From Leptolyngbya sp. NIES-2104 (GTDB taxonomy: Bacteria; Cyanobacteriota; Cyanobacteriia; Leptolyngbyales; Leptolyngbyaceae), in the NCBI RefSeq assembly GCF_001485215.1, contig NZ_BBWW01000001.1, positions 2,604,001-2,668,000 of the forward strand: 64,000 bases of DNA, in the 5' to 3' direction. Below the pieces are notes generated by a model, which saw only the letters and a list, made by a program, of their open reading frames with translations, ran no database searches and was not told the origin of the DNA. Each line of letters begins with the position of its first letter. Positions within the stretch are counted from its first letter, which is position 1. Of the stretch, positions 34,784 to 43,623 are shown piece by piece. Position numbers and translations under genes: made by a program.

Positions 34784-36385
34784 TTAACTTAGTTGCACGA
34801 CGGGCTGATCTTCGACGAGCGTTCGATCGGTTAACAGATCTTCCACGGTGATTTTGAGAAAACGAGCGCTATCCACGACGAATTGCACTTTAATTCGATC
34901 GCTTCCTGGTACTCCTGGTGGATCAAGATCGGCAATACTGCGTGATCCGTCTCGATCGTTTAACGCCTGCACCGGAGCTTGAGAAGTTGAGAGATTTCTT
35001 GTGACTAAGCGATCGCCATCGAAATACACTTCAGTCTGAGTCGTTTCAGTTCCCATTTCACCGATGATCAGTTCGATACTCGGTTGATTATCTACAGATG
35101 CGCCAAGTACGAGTTCTACAGGCTTTTCCATTGGATAAGGTTGTCCGGCTTTGACTAATGGATGCCAGTTGTGACAGTTTTGCCGTCGATCCCAGTATCG
35201 AATCCCGTAACCGTGATAGAGAAAATCTTTGAGTTGAACACCTTGGCTCAGTTGTAAGGCTCCTTGTGCGATCGCTTCAAATGGTTTCTCACATCGAATC
35301 AGACTCGCATCAAAATACTGTTTCACCCAGTTCTGAACGGCTGGAATTTGAACCGTTCCACCGACTAAGAGAACTGCATCAATGTCACTCACTGCAAGTC
35401 CTTGGCGGCGGGCTTGTTGTAAAACTTGTTCCATTGATTCGTCGAGTTGAGTGAAAAAACCTCGATCGCTCAAAATTTGCTCAAACTGCGATCGCGTTAA
35501 AGATAAGTCATAACTCTCAAACGTTTCATCATCGAAGAACACTTCCTGCGCTTGAGTCGAGAGAGAAAGCTGAATTTTTAACCGTTCCGATAGTCTTGCA
35601 ATCAGTGGTGTTGCTGTAAGTTCTTGAGTATTGACAAAATGATCCACGATCCAATTATCCAGATCTGATCCGCCTAAATTTTGTCCTGCTTTAGCAATCA
35701 CTCTAGCAATCTTTGCTTTTTGTCCAGATTGTTCCTTGAATGATTTCTGTCCCCATTTCAAAATAAATCCCATCGGTTGCGATCGAGCGGTTTCACTCAC
35801 GTTGATTTGAACGATCGATAAATCGAGAGTGCCGCCACCAAAATCGATGACTAAAAGCGTTTGTCGATCGCTAATTCCATACCCCAACGCCGCAGCAGTC
35901 GGTTCATCGATCATTCTGACTTGATTAATGTCGAGCGATTCGCAAATCTGACCTAACCACAGCCGATACGCCTCGAAGCTATCCACCGGAACCGTGAAAG
36001 TCAGTGATTCTGCAATTTCAGGATCGGTCGTTTTCAGTTGATTAATAATTTGCGTCAGGAACCATTCGCCCACTTGCTCGAATCGAACCGTTTGCCCATC
36101 TAATTCGGGTAGAAATCCTTGTACATCGGTGCCAATTCCGCGCTTAAAGTTGCGGAAAAATCGGGAATCCGTGCCGACATCTAATGCACGATCGCGCACC
36201 TGTTGACCGATCGTGACGCTTCCCTGCGCTGCATTCTCAACATAAACCAGACTGGGAATCAGCGGCGGATTCTGTGCCAATCGTTGAGAAATTCCAGGAA
36301 TCGAGAGGGTTTCGGGCTGTTGGGTCGCTGCATTCCAGCGAGTGATCACCGTATTACTGGTTCCGAAGTCGATCGCGTAAGGCAT
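34784..36385 (-). CDS. Hsp70 (DnaK-like) family protein
   Basis: A 533-residue protein with the actin-like ATPase fold: YAIDFGTSNTVI (phosphate 1, residues 3-14), DEPTAAALGYG, LLVIDFGGGTLDLSIV (phosphate 2) and VLLVGGTVQIPAVQNWV (adenosine motif). The C-terminal part is shorter than in DnaK and lacks the usual lid, so it is an atypical Hsp70 like those found in multiple cyanobacterial paralogues. No dnaJ or grpE neighbour. Start at 36385 gives MPYAIDFGTSN. Confidence 0.9.
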   Translation of the reverse strand: MPYAIDFGTSNTVITRWNAATQQPETLSIPGISQRLAQNPPLIPSLVYVENAAQGSVTIGQQVRDRALDVGTDSRFFRNFKRGIGTDVQGFLPELDGQTVRFEQVGEWFLTQIINQLKTTDPEIAESLTFTVPVDSFEAYRLWLGQICESLDINQVRMIDEPTAAALGYGISDRQTLLVIDFGGGTLDLSIVQINVSETARSQPMGFILKWGQKSFKEQSGQKAKIARVIAKAGQNLGGSDLDNWIVDHFVNTQELTATPLIARLSERLKIQLSLSTQAQEVFFDDETFESYDLSLTRSQFEQILSDRGFFTQLDESMEQVLQQARRQGLAVSDIDAVLLVGGTVQIPAVQNWVKQYFDASLIRCEKPFEAIAQGALQLSQGVQLKDFLYHGYGIRYWDRRQNCHNWHPLVKAGQPYPMEKPVELVLGASVDNQPSIELIIGEMGTETTQTEVYFDGDRLVTRNLSTSQAPVQALNDRDGSRSIADLDPPGVPGSDRIKVQFVVDSARFLKITVEDLLTDRTLVEDQPVVQLS

Positions 36386-36528
36386 TCTGAGCGCAAGTAG
36401 ATGAACGTGAATCAGGTATACCAATTCACCAAACCATAATTGATGTGTCTAAAGCAAGATTCTCTTCCCCTTGCTCCCGCTCAAGGATGATAAAGTTTGA
36501 TTCTAAGTATTGTTTTCCTCGCTTCCTT

Positions 36529-37254
36529 ATGACTTCTCCGATCCTTGAAGTTCAAAACGTTCATGCAGGCTATGTGAAAGATTTAGATATTCTGCAAGGC
36601 GCAAATATGCGAGTGTTGCCGGGTGAACTCGTGGCGATTATTGGACCGAATGGGGCGGGAAAATCGACATTAGCAAAAACAGTATTCGGATTGCTCAAAC
36701 CGCATACAGGAACGATCAAATTTAACGGGCAAGAGATTGCCGGACTGCGATCGGATCAAATTGTCCAGCGTGGAATGTCTTATGTGCCGCAGATTGCGAA
36801 CGTGTTTCCGTCGTTAACCGTTGAAGAAAATCTCGAAATGGGGGCATTTGTCCGCGATGTCCCTCTCCAACCGCTCAAGGACGAAATCTATCAGCGATTT
36901 CCCCGACTTGCAGAACGCCGCAAACAAAGAGCCGGAACCTTGTCAGGCGGAGAACGGCAAATGTTAGCGATGGGAAAAGCGTTGATGCTGAAACCGACTT
37001 TGCTACTGCTCGATGAACCTTCTGCGGCATTGTCTCCGATTCTGGTCAACAGCGTGTTCGAGCAGATTCGGCAGGTTAACCGCGACGGAACCGCGATCGT
37101 ACTCGTGGAACAAAATGCCCGCAGAGCGTTAGAAATGGCAGATCGGGGTTATGTGCTGGAATCGGGACGCGATCGCTTTGAAGGCATCGGCTCGGAACTG
37201 TTGAACAATCCAAGAGTTGCAGAACTCTATCTAGGTGCAGGTAGAGCACACTAA
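36529..37254 (+). CDS. Branched-chain/neutral amino-acid ABC transporter ATPase (LivF/NatE type)
   Basis: A 241-residue ATPase with Walker A GPNGAGKST, Q-loop YVPQ, signature LSGGERQM, Walker B LLLLDEPS and the switch His position replaced in VLVEQNARRA, typical of LivF. The pattern ILEVQNVHAGYVKDLDILQG at the start is also LivF-like. It likely energises the permease encoded at 31186-32124. The start is set at 36529; the upstream extension of the frame is not conserved in kind. It is divergent from the Hsp70-like gene. Confidence 0.9.
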   Translation: MTSPILEVQNVHAGYVKDLDILQGANMRVLPGELVAIIGPNGAGKSTLAKTVFGLLKPHTGTIKFNGQEIAGLRSDQIVQRGMSYVPQIANVFPSLTVEENLEMGAFVRDVPLQPLKDEIYQRFPRLAERRKQRAGTLSGGERQMLAMGKALMLKPTLLLLDEPSAALSPILVNSVFEQIRQVNRDGTAIVLVEQNARRALEMADRGYVLESGRDRFEGIGSELLNNPRVAELYLGAGRAH

Positions 37255-37396
37255 GACTAGTTCCAACTGTTGACAGAGTGTGATTAACCTCAAAAGACAG
37301 AGTAACGAAGTCGTTTTCCTCCTTACAGTAAAACGTATAGAAACATACAGATTTTCTAACGTCCTTTACACACTGGTTTTCAGGAAAATGAATTCT

Positions 37397-38017
37397 ATGA
37401 ATATTGCACAACGTACTCTTGCTGTCCTGAGCGCAACTGGAACTGCTGCATTGATGGCGCTACCTGTTCTGGCTCAAGCCGTTCCGAATCAAGGTGTTGT
37501 AAACAACGGTGATATCAACCGCATCGAGAACCAAACTCAACCCACCAACACTCAATCGACTGATAACTGTGCTTTTGTGAGCGGTGGAGTCGGTGGACCG
37601 ATCGACAATTCTACCTCCTCTAGCTTGGTCACTCCCAATCGTCAGTTTGATGGCAACAATCGGAGCGCAGCGATCGCTTATCGCACCAATGGTCCTGCGG
37701 GCACTTCTGGACACGAAGCGAAAATGAACCTGAACGCCGTTCAAGATCGCAATAACACTACAAATTCCGCAGCGTATAACTTCAGAAATTCTAGCAACTC
37801 GAATCAAGCTGCTACCCCGACTCGTCAGTTTGATGGCAACAATCGGAGCGCAGCGATCGCGTATCGATCGAACGGTCCTGCGGGAACTTCTGGACACGAA
37901 GCAAAAATGAATTTGGATACGTTCCAAGCGCGTCAGAATGATTCCTATCCGACCGCATACAACCTCGGAACTCCTCAAGCTTCGGGATCGCTGCCTGTCG
38001 CTTGTGCACCTCGCTAA
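37397..38017 (+). CDS. Secreted protein with two tandem 35-residue repeats
   Basis: A 206-residue protein with a signal peptide (MNIAQRTLAVLSATGTAALMALPVLAQA) and a low-complexity Asn/Thr/Ser-rich mature chain. Two near-identical units starting RQFDGNNRSAAIAYR and ending SGHEAKMNL lie about 61 residues apart; their DNA (37640-37734 and 37823-37917) is identical over the first 38 bases. One Cys occurs at NCAFVSGG and one near the C-terminus. No family recognised. AGGA lies 11 bases before 37397; the ATG at 37388 is too close. It shares its stop in CTAA with the convergent permease. Confidence 0.7.
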   Translation: MNIAQRTLAVLSATGTAALMALPVLAQAVPNQGVVNNGDINRIENQTQPTNTQSTDNCAFVSGGVGGPIDNSTSSSLVTPNRQFDGNNRSAAIAYRTNGPAGTSGHEAKMNLNAVQDRNNTTNSAAYNFRNSSNSNQAATPTRQFDGNNRSAAIAYRSNGPAGTSGHEAKMNLDTFQARQNDSYPTAYNLGTPQASGSLPVACAPR

Positions 38018-39039
38018 TAGCGAATTCTTGGGTCGATGTAGGCGTTGATAATGTCGATCGCGATACTGGCGATCGCAACAATGCCAGCAAAGAAGACAAC
38101 GATGCCTTGAACGGTTGGATAGTCTCGTTGTCCAATGGCTCGGTACAAGCGATTTGCGAGTCCGGGCCACGAGAATGTGACCTCTGTGAGAATTGCTCCT
38201 CCTAACAACGCAGCTAAAGTCAAACCCAGAATCGTAATCACTGGAATCATGGCATTTTTCAACGCATGATTGATGAGGATTTTCGATTCTGGGATTCCTC
38301 TTGCGCGGGCAGCTTCGACATATTCAGATTGCAAGGTTTGTCTGAGATTGACGCGGACAATTCGTTCAAAAATGCCGCTGATCAACACTCCGAGCGTAAT
38401 CGATGGCAATGCAAGATAGTAAAGCGCGGTGAAAAATTGGCTGAAATTGCCGCTTAGGAGACTGTCGATCGTATAAATTCCCGTAATCTGATTCGGAGAT
38501 GCGATCGTCACGGGAAATCTCGTTCCCAGCGGAAACCATTTTAATCCCACTGCAAATACAAGCTGTAACAGCATTCCAAACCAGAACATCGGAATCGAGT
38601 AAGTAATGATTCCGAACAGTCGCCCACCTGCATCGATCGCAGTATTGGGACGTGAGGCAGAAACCGCGCCAACGGTAATTCCGACGATGAGCGCGATCGC
38701 TAAAGCTACGATCGCCAATTCCACCGTTGCTGGAAAGAAATCACCAATAATTTGCCAAACCGATTGATCATCAGCGGTTAGAGATTGTCCTAAATCAAAT
38801 CGCAACAGTGACCCGATGTAATCTAAGTACTGGAAGAACAAAGATTTATTCAGCCCTAAACGCTCTCGGAGTGCGTCTTTTGCGGCTTGGGGTGCTCTGG
38901 GACCGAGAAGGGCATCGACCGGATCGCCCGGAGTTGCCCGCAATAAGAAAAATACGATCGTTGTAATCAGCCACAACATTAACGGGGCTAACAACAATCG
39001 GGAAAAAACGTAATACCGTAACGCGCTCGATCGTGACAT
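38014..39039 (-). CDS. Peptide/nickel ABC transporter permease (DppB type)
   Basis: A 341-residue permease: N-terminal RLLLAPLMLWLITTIVFFLLRATPGDPVDALLG (first helix and family P-G-D-P motif), six hydrophobic segments in all, and the cytoplasmic EYVEAARARGIPESKILINHALKNAMIPVITILG EAA loop. This is the DppB/OppB subunit. No DppC, ATPase or binding-protein gene is adjacent; a second DppB-type gene is at 54777. The substrate is unknown. Stop codon overlaps that of the repeat-protein gene. Confidence 0.92.
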   Translation of the reverse strand: MSRSSALRYYVFSRLLLAPLMLWLITTIVFFLLRATPGDPVDALLGPRAPQAAKDALRERLGLNKSLFFQYLDYIGSLLRFDLGQSLTADDQSVWQIIGDFFPATVELAIVALAIALIVGITVGAVSASRPNTAIDAGGRLFGIITYSIPMFWFGMLLQLVFAVGLKWFPLGTRFPVTIASPNQITGIYTIDSLLSGNFSQFFTALYYLALPSITLGVLISGIFERIVRVNLRQTLQSEYVEAARARGIPESKILINHALKNAMIPVITILGLTLAALLGGAILTEVTFSWPGLANRLYRAIGQRDYPTVQGIVVFFAGIVAIASIAIDIINAYIDPRIRY

Positions 39040-39083
39040 GGATGTGTGACCAATTGAAAAATCATGCGTTGACCCGACGACCC

Positions 39084-39140
39084 GTAGAGACGCGATTAGG
39101 AGTTTCGCTGCACCTTTACCTTTGGTATGCGCGTCTCTAC
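39084..39140. repeat. 28-bp palindromic repeat, copy 4, interrupted
   Basis: Left half GTAGAGACGCGATTA (39084-39098) and right half CGCGTCTCTAC (39130-39140) of the palindrome are separated by about 29 extra bases (GGAGTTTCGCTGCACC...). Both halves are otherwise exact. It lies 27 bases beyond the murE stop. Confidence 0.8.
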
Positions 39141-39166
39141 CCCGGATGGATTGAACCCCGAATTAT

Positions 39167-40672
39167 TTAACTAAATCGATCAACCAACGCCGCCCGCGCC
39201 TGTTCACGATCGTCGAAATGAATTTTTTCCGTTCCCAAAATCTGATAATCCTCATGTCCTTTCCCAGCAATTAAAACCCCATCGCCCGGTTTCGCCTGCA
39301 AAATCGCTGTCCTAATTGCAGTCGCACGATCGGCAATCACCGCCGGACTGACCGAACTCGGAATTCCAGCTACTACATCCTCTAGAATCTGCTGCGGATT
39401 TTCGGTTCTCGGATTGTCGGAAGTCACGATCACTTGATCGGCTAACGTTGCGGCAATGTTCCCCATCTTCGGGCGTTTGGTACGATCGCGATCGCCTCCA
39501 CATCCAAACACACAAATCATTTGCCCCGGAATGAATGGACGAGACGCTTTCAACATATTTTCCAAACTATCGGGCGTATGAGCATAATCCACAATCACGC
39601 TGATATCTTGATCCGGCTTGATTTGGACTTGCTCCATCCGTCCGGGAACTCCAGTAAAACCAGGAAGCGCTTCAACGATCGCAGTTAATTCCAGCCCCAA
39701 CTGCAAACCCGCTCCCACCGCTGCTAACAGATTCGCTAAATTGAACTGTCCCACTAACGGCGATTTGAATGCAGCATCGCCCATCGGAGTGTGGAGCGTT
39801 CCACTCACGCCATCCGACTCGTATTGCAAATCGCTTGTCCAGAGATCCGCTTGCTGTTCGGTGCTGTATGTCCAAACTGATTCGCGATTTAATCGATCGA
39901 TTAATTTCCGCCCATACGGATCATCGAGATTGATAATCGCTCGACCTTTCAAATAATCCCCTTCAAACAACAGCGCTTTTGCCGCAAAGTAATCCTCCAT
40001 ATCGCGGTGAAAATCGAGATGATCCTGCGTCAAATTCGTAAACACTGCCACTTCAAATTCGCATCCTAAAACGCGACCTTGAGCTAGCGCGTGAGAACTA
40101 ACTTCCATCACCGCAAACTCACAATCGGCATCGATCGCAGATTTCAATTGATGCTGCAATTCCACTGGGAAAGGAGTCGTGTGCAGTGCCGTTTGTTGAA
40201 AACCTTTCCAGCGGGTGTAGAGCGTTCCAAGTAGCGCTGCATTTTTGTGCGATCGCTCTAACAAATACTCGATCAAATGCGTCGTTGTCGTTTTCCCATT
40301 CGTGCCCGTGACCCCAACGAGTTTCAGCGTTTGAGCAGGAAAATCATAGAATGCAGTCGCCAATTGTGAGCAGGCTTGAGACATCTCGATCGCAGGAATC
40401 ACCAAGGGCGGCTGAGCCGATTGAAAGGCAGGATCGCCCATTGCTCGACTCGCGGCTTCAGGAGAAACGATCGCGGCAATCGCTCCCGATGCGATCGCAC
40501 TTTGCCAAAAATCGCCCCCATCGACTCGCGTTCCTGGCATTCCGATAAACAAATCTCCCGGCTGACAAGAGAGTGAATTTGTCGTCAATCCTTTCACGTC
40601 AGCATCAAGCGCGGGATGATCAGGAATCTCGCCGACATCAGGAAGCTTTGCCAATAATTCTCTAAGCTGCAT
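39167..40672 (-). CDS. murE: UDP-MurNAc-L-Ala-D-Glu:meso-diaminopimelate ligase
   Basis: A 501-residue peptidoglycan ligase adding the third stem residue. Visible: N-terminal uridine domain, GVTGTNGKTTTTHLIEYLLE (ATP loop, about residues 118-137), EVSSHALAQGR, FTNLTQDHLDFH, DYAHTPDSLENML, and VTSDNPRTE; the D-N-P-R motif indicates meso-diaminopimelate rather than lysine as substrate. Full length. It is followed by an interrupted palindromic repeat. Its neighbour upstream is a glutaredoxin-like gene on the same strand. Confidence 0.96.
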   Translation of the reverse strand: MQLRELLAKLPDVGEIPDHPALDADVKGLTTNSLSCQPGDLFIGMPGTRVDGGDFWQSAIASGAIAAIVSPEAASRAMGDPAFQSAQPPLVIPAIEMSQACSQLATAFYDFPAQTLKLVGVTGTNGKTTTTHLIEYLLERSHKNAALLGTLYTRWKGFQQTALHTTPFPVELQHQLKSAIDADCEFAVMEVSSHALAQGRVLGCEFEVAVFTNLTQDHLDFHRDMEDYFAAKALLFEGDYLKGRAIINLDDPYGRKLIDRLNRESVWTYSTEQQADLWTSDLQYESDGVSGTLHTPMGDAAFKSPLVGQFNLANLLAAVGAGLQLGLELTAIVEALPGFTGVPGRMEQVQIKPDQDISVIVDYAHTPDSLENMLKASRPFIPGQMICVFGCGGDRDRTKRPKMGNIAATLADQVIVTSDNPRTENPQQILEDVVAGIPSSVSPAVIADRATAIRTAILQAKPGDGVLIAGKGHEDYQILGTEKIHFDDREQARAALVDRFS

Positions 40673-40712
40673 CGATTAACTCCTTGCCCGATCGGGTGTC
40701 GCCTACAAGTTT

Positions 40713-40961
40713 TTAGGCGTTTGATGACATATATTTCTGTAACATAGATTCCAATTGTTGCACCGTCGATCGCGGAGAAGGACGGGGAAGCATTGTCTCT
40801 TCGAGGTATAAAACCGGAATCTCATACTGATACGCTTGGAACCAATCTTCGCGAGTTGTGATATCTCGAATTTCTAGTTCGATCGTGTGAATTTGCTCTA
40901 ATTTTTCTTGCAGTCCTTCACATAAATGGCATCCCGGCTTACTGTACAAAGTGAGTTTCAT
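40713..40961 (-). CDS. Glutaredoxin-like (DUF836) protein
   Basis: An 82-residue thioredoxin-fold protein: MKLTLYSKPGCHLCEGLQEKL has the C-x-x-C redox pair, and YQYEIPVLYLEE holds the cis-proline. Matches the glutaredoxin-like DUF836 group often annotated as thiol-disulfide proteins. The start at 40961 begins at the first strand; the longer frame is antisense to the SDR gene. It is 40 bases upstream of murE, so they may be co-transcribed. It is divergent from the SDR with 28 bases between. Confidence 0.88.
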   Translation of the reverse strand: MKLTLYSKPGCHLCEGLQEKLEQIHTIELEIRDITTREDWFQAYQYEIPVLYLEETMLPRPSPRSTVQQLESMLQKYMSSNA

Positions 40962-40989
40962 AATTCGTGCCAAATCATCCCCGAATATT

Positions 40990-41817
40990 ATGACGAAAAC
41001 TGTTCTAATTACAGGCGCATCGACAGGAATCGGTCGATCGACCGCGCTTCTATTTGCCCAAAAAGGCTGGAACGTCATTGCAACGATGCGATCGCCGGAA
41101 AAAGCCGATTGGATCACCGGAACCATTCACCCGCTCAAATTGGATGTGACGGATTCGGAATCGATCAAAAGCGCGATCGCTCAATCTCTTTCACAATTTG
41201 GCTCGAACGCGGAGCGCGGCGCAGGCATCGATGTTCTCGTCAACAATGCCGGATACGCCTTGGTGGGTGCATTCGAGAACTGTTCATCTGAGCAAATTCG
41301 CAAACAGTTCGATACAAATGTGTTCGGCTTGATGGAAGTTACGAAAGCTCTATTGCCGCATTTTCGGGAACGGCGATCCGGCGTGATTATTAACATCGCT
41401 TCGATCGGCGGTCGAATATCATTTCCCACTTACACGGTCTACAACTCAACGAAATGGGCGGTTGAAGGCTTTTCCGAAGGGCTTCAGTACGAATTAGAGC
41501 CGTTCAATATTCGCGTCAAAATCATTGAACCGGGTCCGATTAAAACCGATTTCTACGATCGCTCTCCCGATGTCGCCAAATCCGAAATCACAGCCTATGA
41601 CGAATTTGTGAATCGAGTGTTAGCAAGTCTCAATCGGGCAGGTGAACGGGGCGAACCTGCTGAAGTCGTCGCGCAAACGATTTACAAAGCTGCGATCGAT
41701 AACTCAAATCAATTGCGCTATTCCTGCGATCGTTTAGGTGGCGTTTTTCTGACGCTAAGAAAAGTGCTGCCCGACAACGTATTTAGTACAATTATTCGCA
41801 GCGGTACGACTCGGTGA
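40990..41817 (+). CDS. SDR-family oxidoreductase
   Basis: A 275-residue classical short-chain dehydrogenase: TGASTGIGRSTALLFA (cofactor loop, residues 8-23), NNAGYALVG, IINIASIGG with Ser, and the catalytic YNSTKWAVEG. The loop after strand 2 (TMRSPEKAD) suggests NADP preference (inference). Many homologues are annotated as oxidoreductases of unknown substrate. Followed after four bases by sbcD, so the two form a short operon. Confidence 0.9.
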   Translation: MTKTVLITGASTGIGRSTALLFAQKGWNVIATMRSPEKADWITGTIHPLKLDVTDSESIKSAIAQSLSQFGSNAERGAGIDVLVNNAGYALVGAFENCSSEQIRKQFDTNVFGLMEVTKALLPHFRERRSGVIINIASIGGRISFPTYTVYNSTKWAVEGFSEGLQYELEPFNIRVKIIEPGPIKTDFYDRSPDVAKSEITAYDEFVNRVLASLNRAGERGEPAEVVAQTIYKAAIDNSNQLRYSCDRLGGVFLTLRKVLPDNVFSTIIRSGTTR

Positions 41818-41821
41818 TTTC

Positions 41822-43099
41822 ATGGTCAAAATTCTTCATCTTTCGGATATTCATCTGGGTAGCGGGTTTGTGCATGGAAAAATCAATCCCGAAACTGGGT
41901 TGAATACTCGATTAGAAGATTTTGTCGCGACTTTGGGAAGATGTATCGATCGTGCGATCGCTGAATCTGTAGATCTCGTTCTATTCGGCGGTGATGCTTT
42001 TCCAGATGCCACTCCACCGCCCTACATTCAGCAAGCCTTCGCCAGCCAATTTCGTCGTCTTGGCGATGCGGGAATTCCAGTTGTTCTCTTAGTGGGAAAT
42101 CACGATCAGCATTCTCAAGGAGCAGGCGGCGCGAGTCTGTGTATTTATCGAACGCTCGGTGTTCCGCATGTGATCGTCGGCGATCGATTAGAAACTCATC
42201 GGATTCAAACCCGTCACGGTGATGTTCAAGTCATTACCTTACCGTGGTTAACGCGATCAACCTTACTCACTCGCCCTGAAACCGAAGGCTTATCAATGTC
42301 GGAAGTCGGGCATTTATTACTCGATCGATTACGAGCCGCAATGGAAGGCGAAATCCGTAAACTCGATCCAGCGATTCCAACCGTGTTACTTGCACATTTA
42401 ATGGTCGATGCTGCGAATTATGGTGCAGAGCGATTCTTAGCGGTTGGAAAAGGATTCACGATTCCATTAGAGTTGCTAACTCGTGATGCGTTCGATTATG
42501 TGGCGCTAGGTCATGTTCATCGCCATCAAATTCTGTCAGAAAATCCATTTGTTGTGTACCCTGGTAGCATTGAACGAGTTGATTTCAGCGAAGAAACCGA
42601 GGACAAAGGATACGTTCTTGTAGAAATCGATCAAGGTTCTACCACGCTTGAATTCTGTCCGTTACCTGTGCGATCGTTCTGCACGATCGAGGTTGATTTA
42701 ACCGAGTCTGAAGATCCGCATTCTGATCTGCTTGCCGCGATCGAGAAAAAGCCGATCGAAGATGCGGTCGTTCGTCTGATGTATCAAGTTCGTCCAGAGC
42801 AAATCGATTTAATCGATGATACGGATCTGCACACCGTTTTATCGATCGCGCATACTTACACAATTCAGGCAGGATTATTGTCGCAAATGTCGCGATCGCG
42901 TTTACCCGAATTGGGAGTCGGAAGCGCGATCGAGCCGATCGATGCCCTCCGCGCCTATCTCGCGAATCGCGAAGACTTAAAGCTATTAGCTGATCCAATT
43001 CTTGAAGCCGCTAAAGCACTCCTCGCGCAAGAAGAGTTTTATATCGAATCCGAAACCGGAGAAATGGAAGTCGTACAAACACAATTACGACTGTTATAA
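41822..43099 (+). CDS. sbcD: DNA repair exonuclease subunit SbcD-like
   Basis: A 425-residue metallophosphoesterase. The five metal-site motifs are visible: LHLSDIHLG, LFGGDAF, LLVGNHDQH, LLAHLMV and YVALGHVHRHQ. The order, length and C-terminal capping region agree with SbcD/Mre11, the nuclease subunit that works with the SbcC ATPase on hairpins and broken ends. sbcC is not in this window. The hairpin-rich MITE begins 87 bases beyond its stop, which is amusing but probably coincidental. Confidence 0.88.
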   Translation: MVKILHLSDIHLGSGFVHGKINPETGLNTRLEDFVATLGRCIDRAIAESVDLVLFGGDAFPDATPPPYIQQAFASQFRRLGDAGIPVVLLVGNHDQHSQGAGGASLCIYRTLGVPHVIVGDRLETHRIQTRHGDVQVITLPWLTRSTLLTRPETEGLSMSEVGHLLLDRLRAAMEGEIRKLDPAIPTVLLAHLMVDAANYGAERFLAVGKGFTIPLELLTRDAFDYVALGHVHRHQILSENPFVVYPGSIERVDFSEETEDKGYVLVEIDQGSTTLEFCPLPVRSFCTIEVDLTESEDPHSDLLAAIEKKPIEDAVVRLMYQVRPEQIDLIDDTDLHTVLSIAHTYTIQAGLLSQMSRSRLPELGVGSAIEPIDALRAYLANREDLKLLADPILEAAKALLAQEEFYIESETGEMEVVQTQLRLL

Positions 43100-43186
43100 G
43101 CATCATTCACGAGAATTACATCGATAGAGCGATGGCAATGGATTTACAAAAAATTACAGTTTAACTATTAGCGAAATCACTGCTAA

Positions 43187-43389
43187 GAGAGTGCTTGAAA
43201 AATCTTCGATCGCTGCACCACTCGCTCTGAAATGAATTTCGGGCTAATCGGCGCAAGTCCATTGAAATGGACTAAGAACCTGAAATTTGCTCTAAGTCTA
43301 CTTCAGTAGACTTTCGCTGATTAGCCCGAAATTCATTTCAGGGCGGGAGCGTAACGCAGCGAAAAAGACTGTCCCTACTTTTCAACCCT
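43187..43389. mobile_element. MITE-like hairpin element, copy 3 (opposite orientation)
   Basis: About 203 bp, left end GAGAGTGCTTGAAAAA flanked by TAA, right end CTTTTCAACCCT (partly degraded). The outer arms CTGAAATGAATTTCGGGCTAAT / ATTAGCCCGAAATTCATTTCAG are perfect. The order of inner hairpins is reversed relative to copies 1, 2 and 4 (AGTCCATTGAAATGGACT first, AGTCTACTTCAGTAGACT second), so it is inserted in the other direction. Confidence 0.83.
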
Positions 43390-43418
43390 AGTTATTTGTC
43401 ATTCTTAGGAAAATCACT

Positions 43419-43583
43419 ATGCCACGTCTTGTTGGAAAACGCTCAAATCCGACTCCTGCGATCGCGCTTTTCGTCCTTCTTGCTGCTGCTGCTTTCGGAG
43501 TCGCACTCGAATACGACGGCTATATCAACGTTGTCCCTGGTTACGGTCGCACCGCACCGCCCGCCCAAAATCCGCTCGATTAA
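43419..43583 (+). CDS. 54-residue single-span membrane protein
   Basis: A short frame starting MPRLVGKRSNPTPAIALFVL, with one hydrophobic helix (residues 13-30) then LEYDGYINVVPGYGRTAPP. AGGAAAA is eight bases before the ATG at 43419. It is 40 bases upstream of the PRC-barrel gene on the same strand and is probably co-transcribed with it. Family not recognised. Confidence 0.7.
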   Translation: MPRLVGKRSNPTPAIALFVLLAAAAFGVALEYDGYINVVPGYGRTAPPAQNPLD

Positions 43584-43623
43584 TAATTTTTTACCAATTA
43601 CATCCAACTTTTAAGAGGACATC

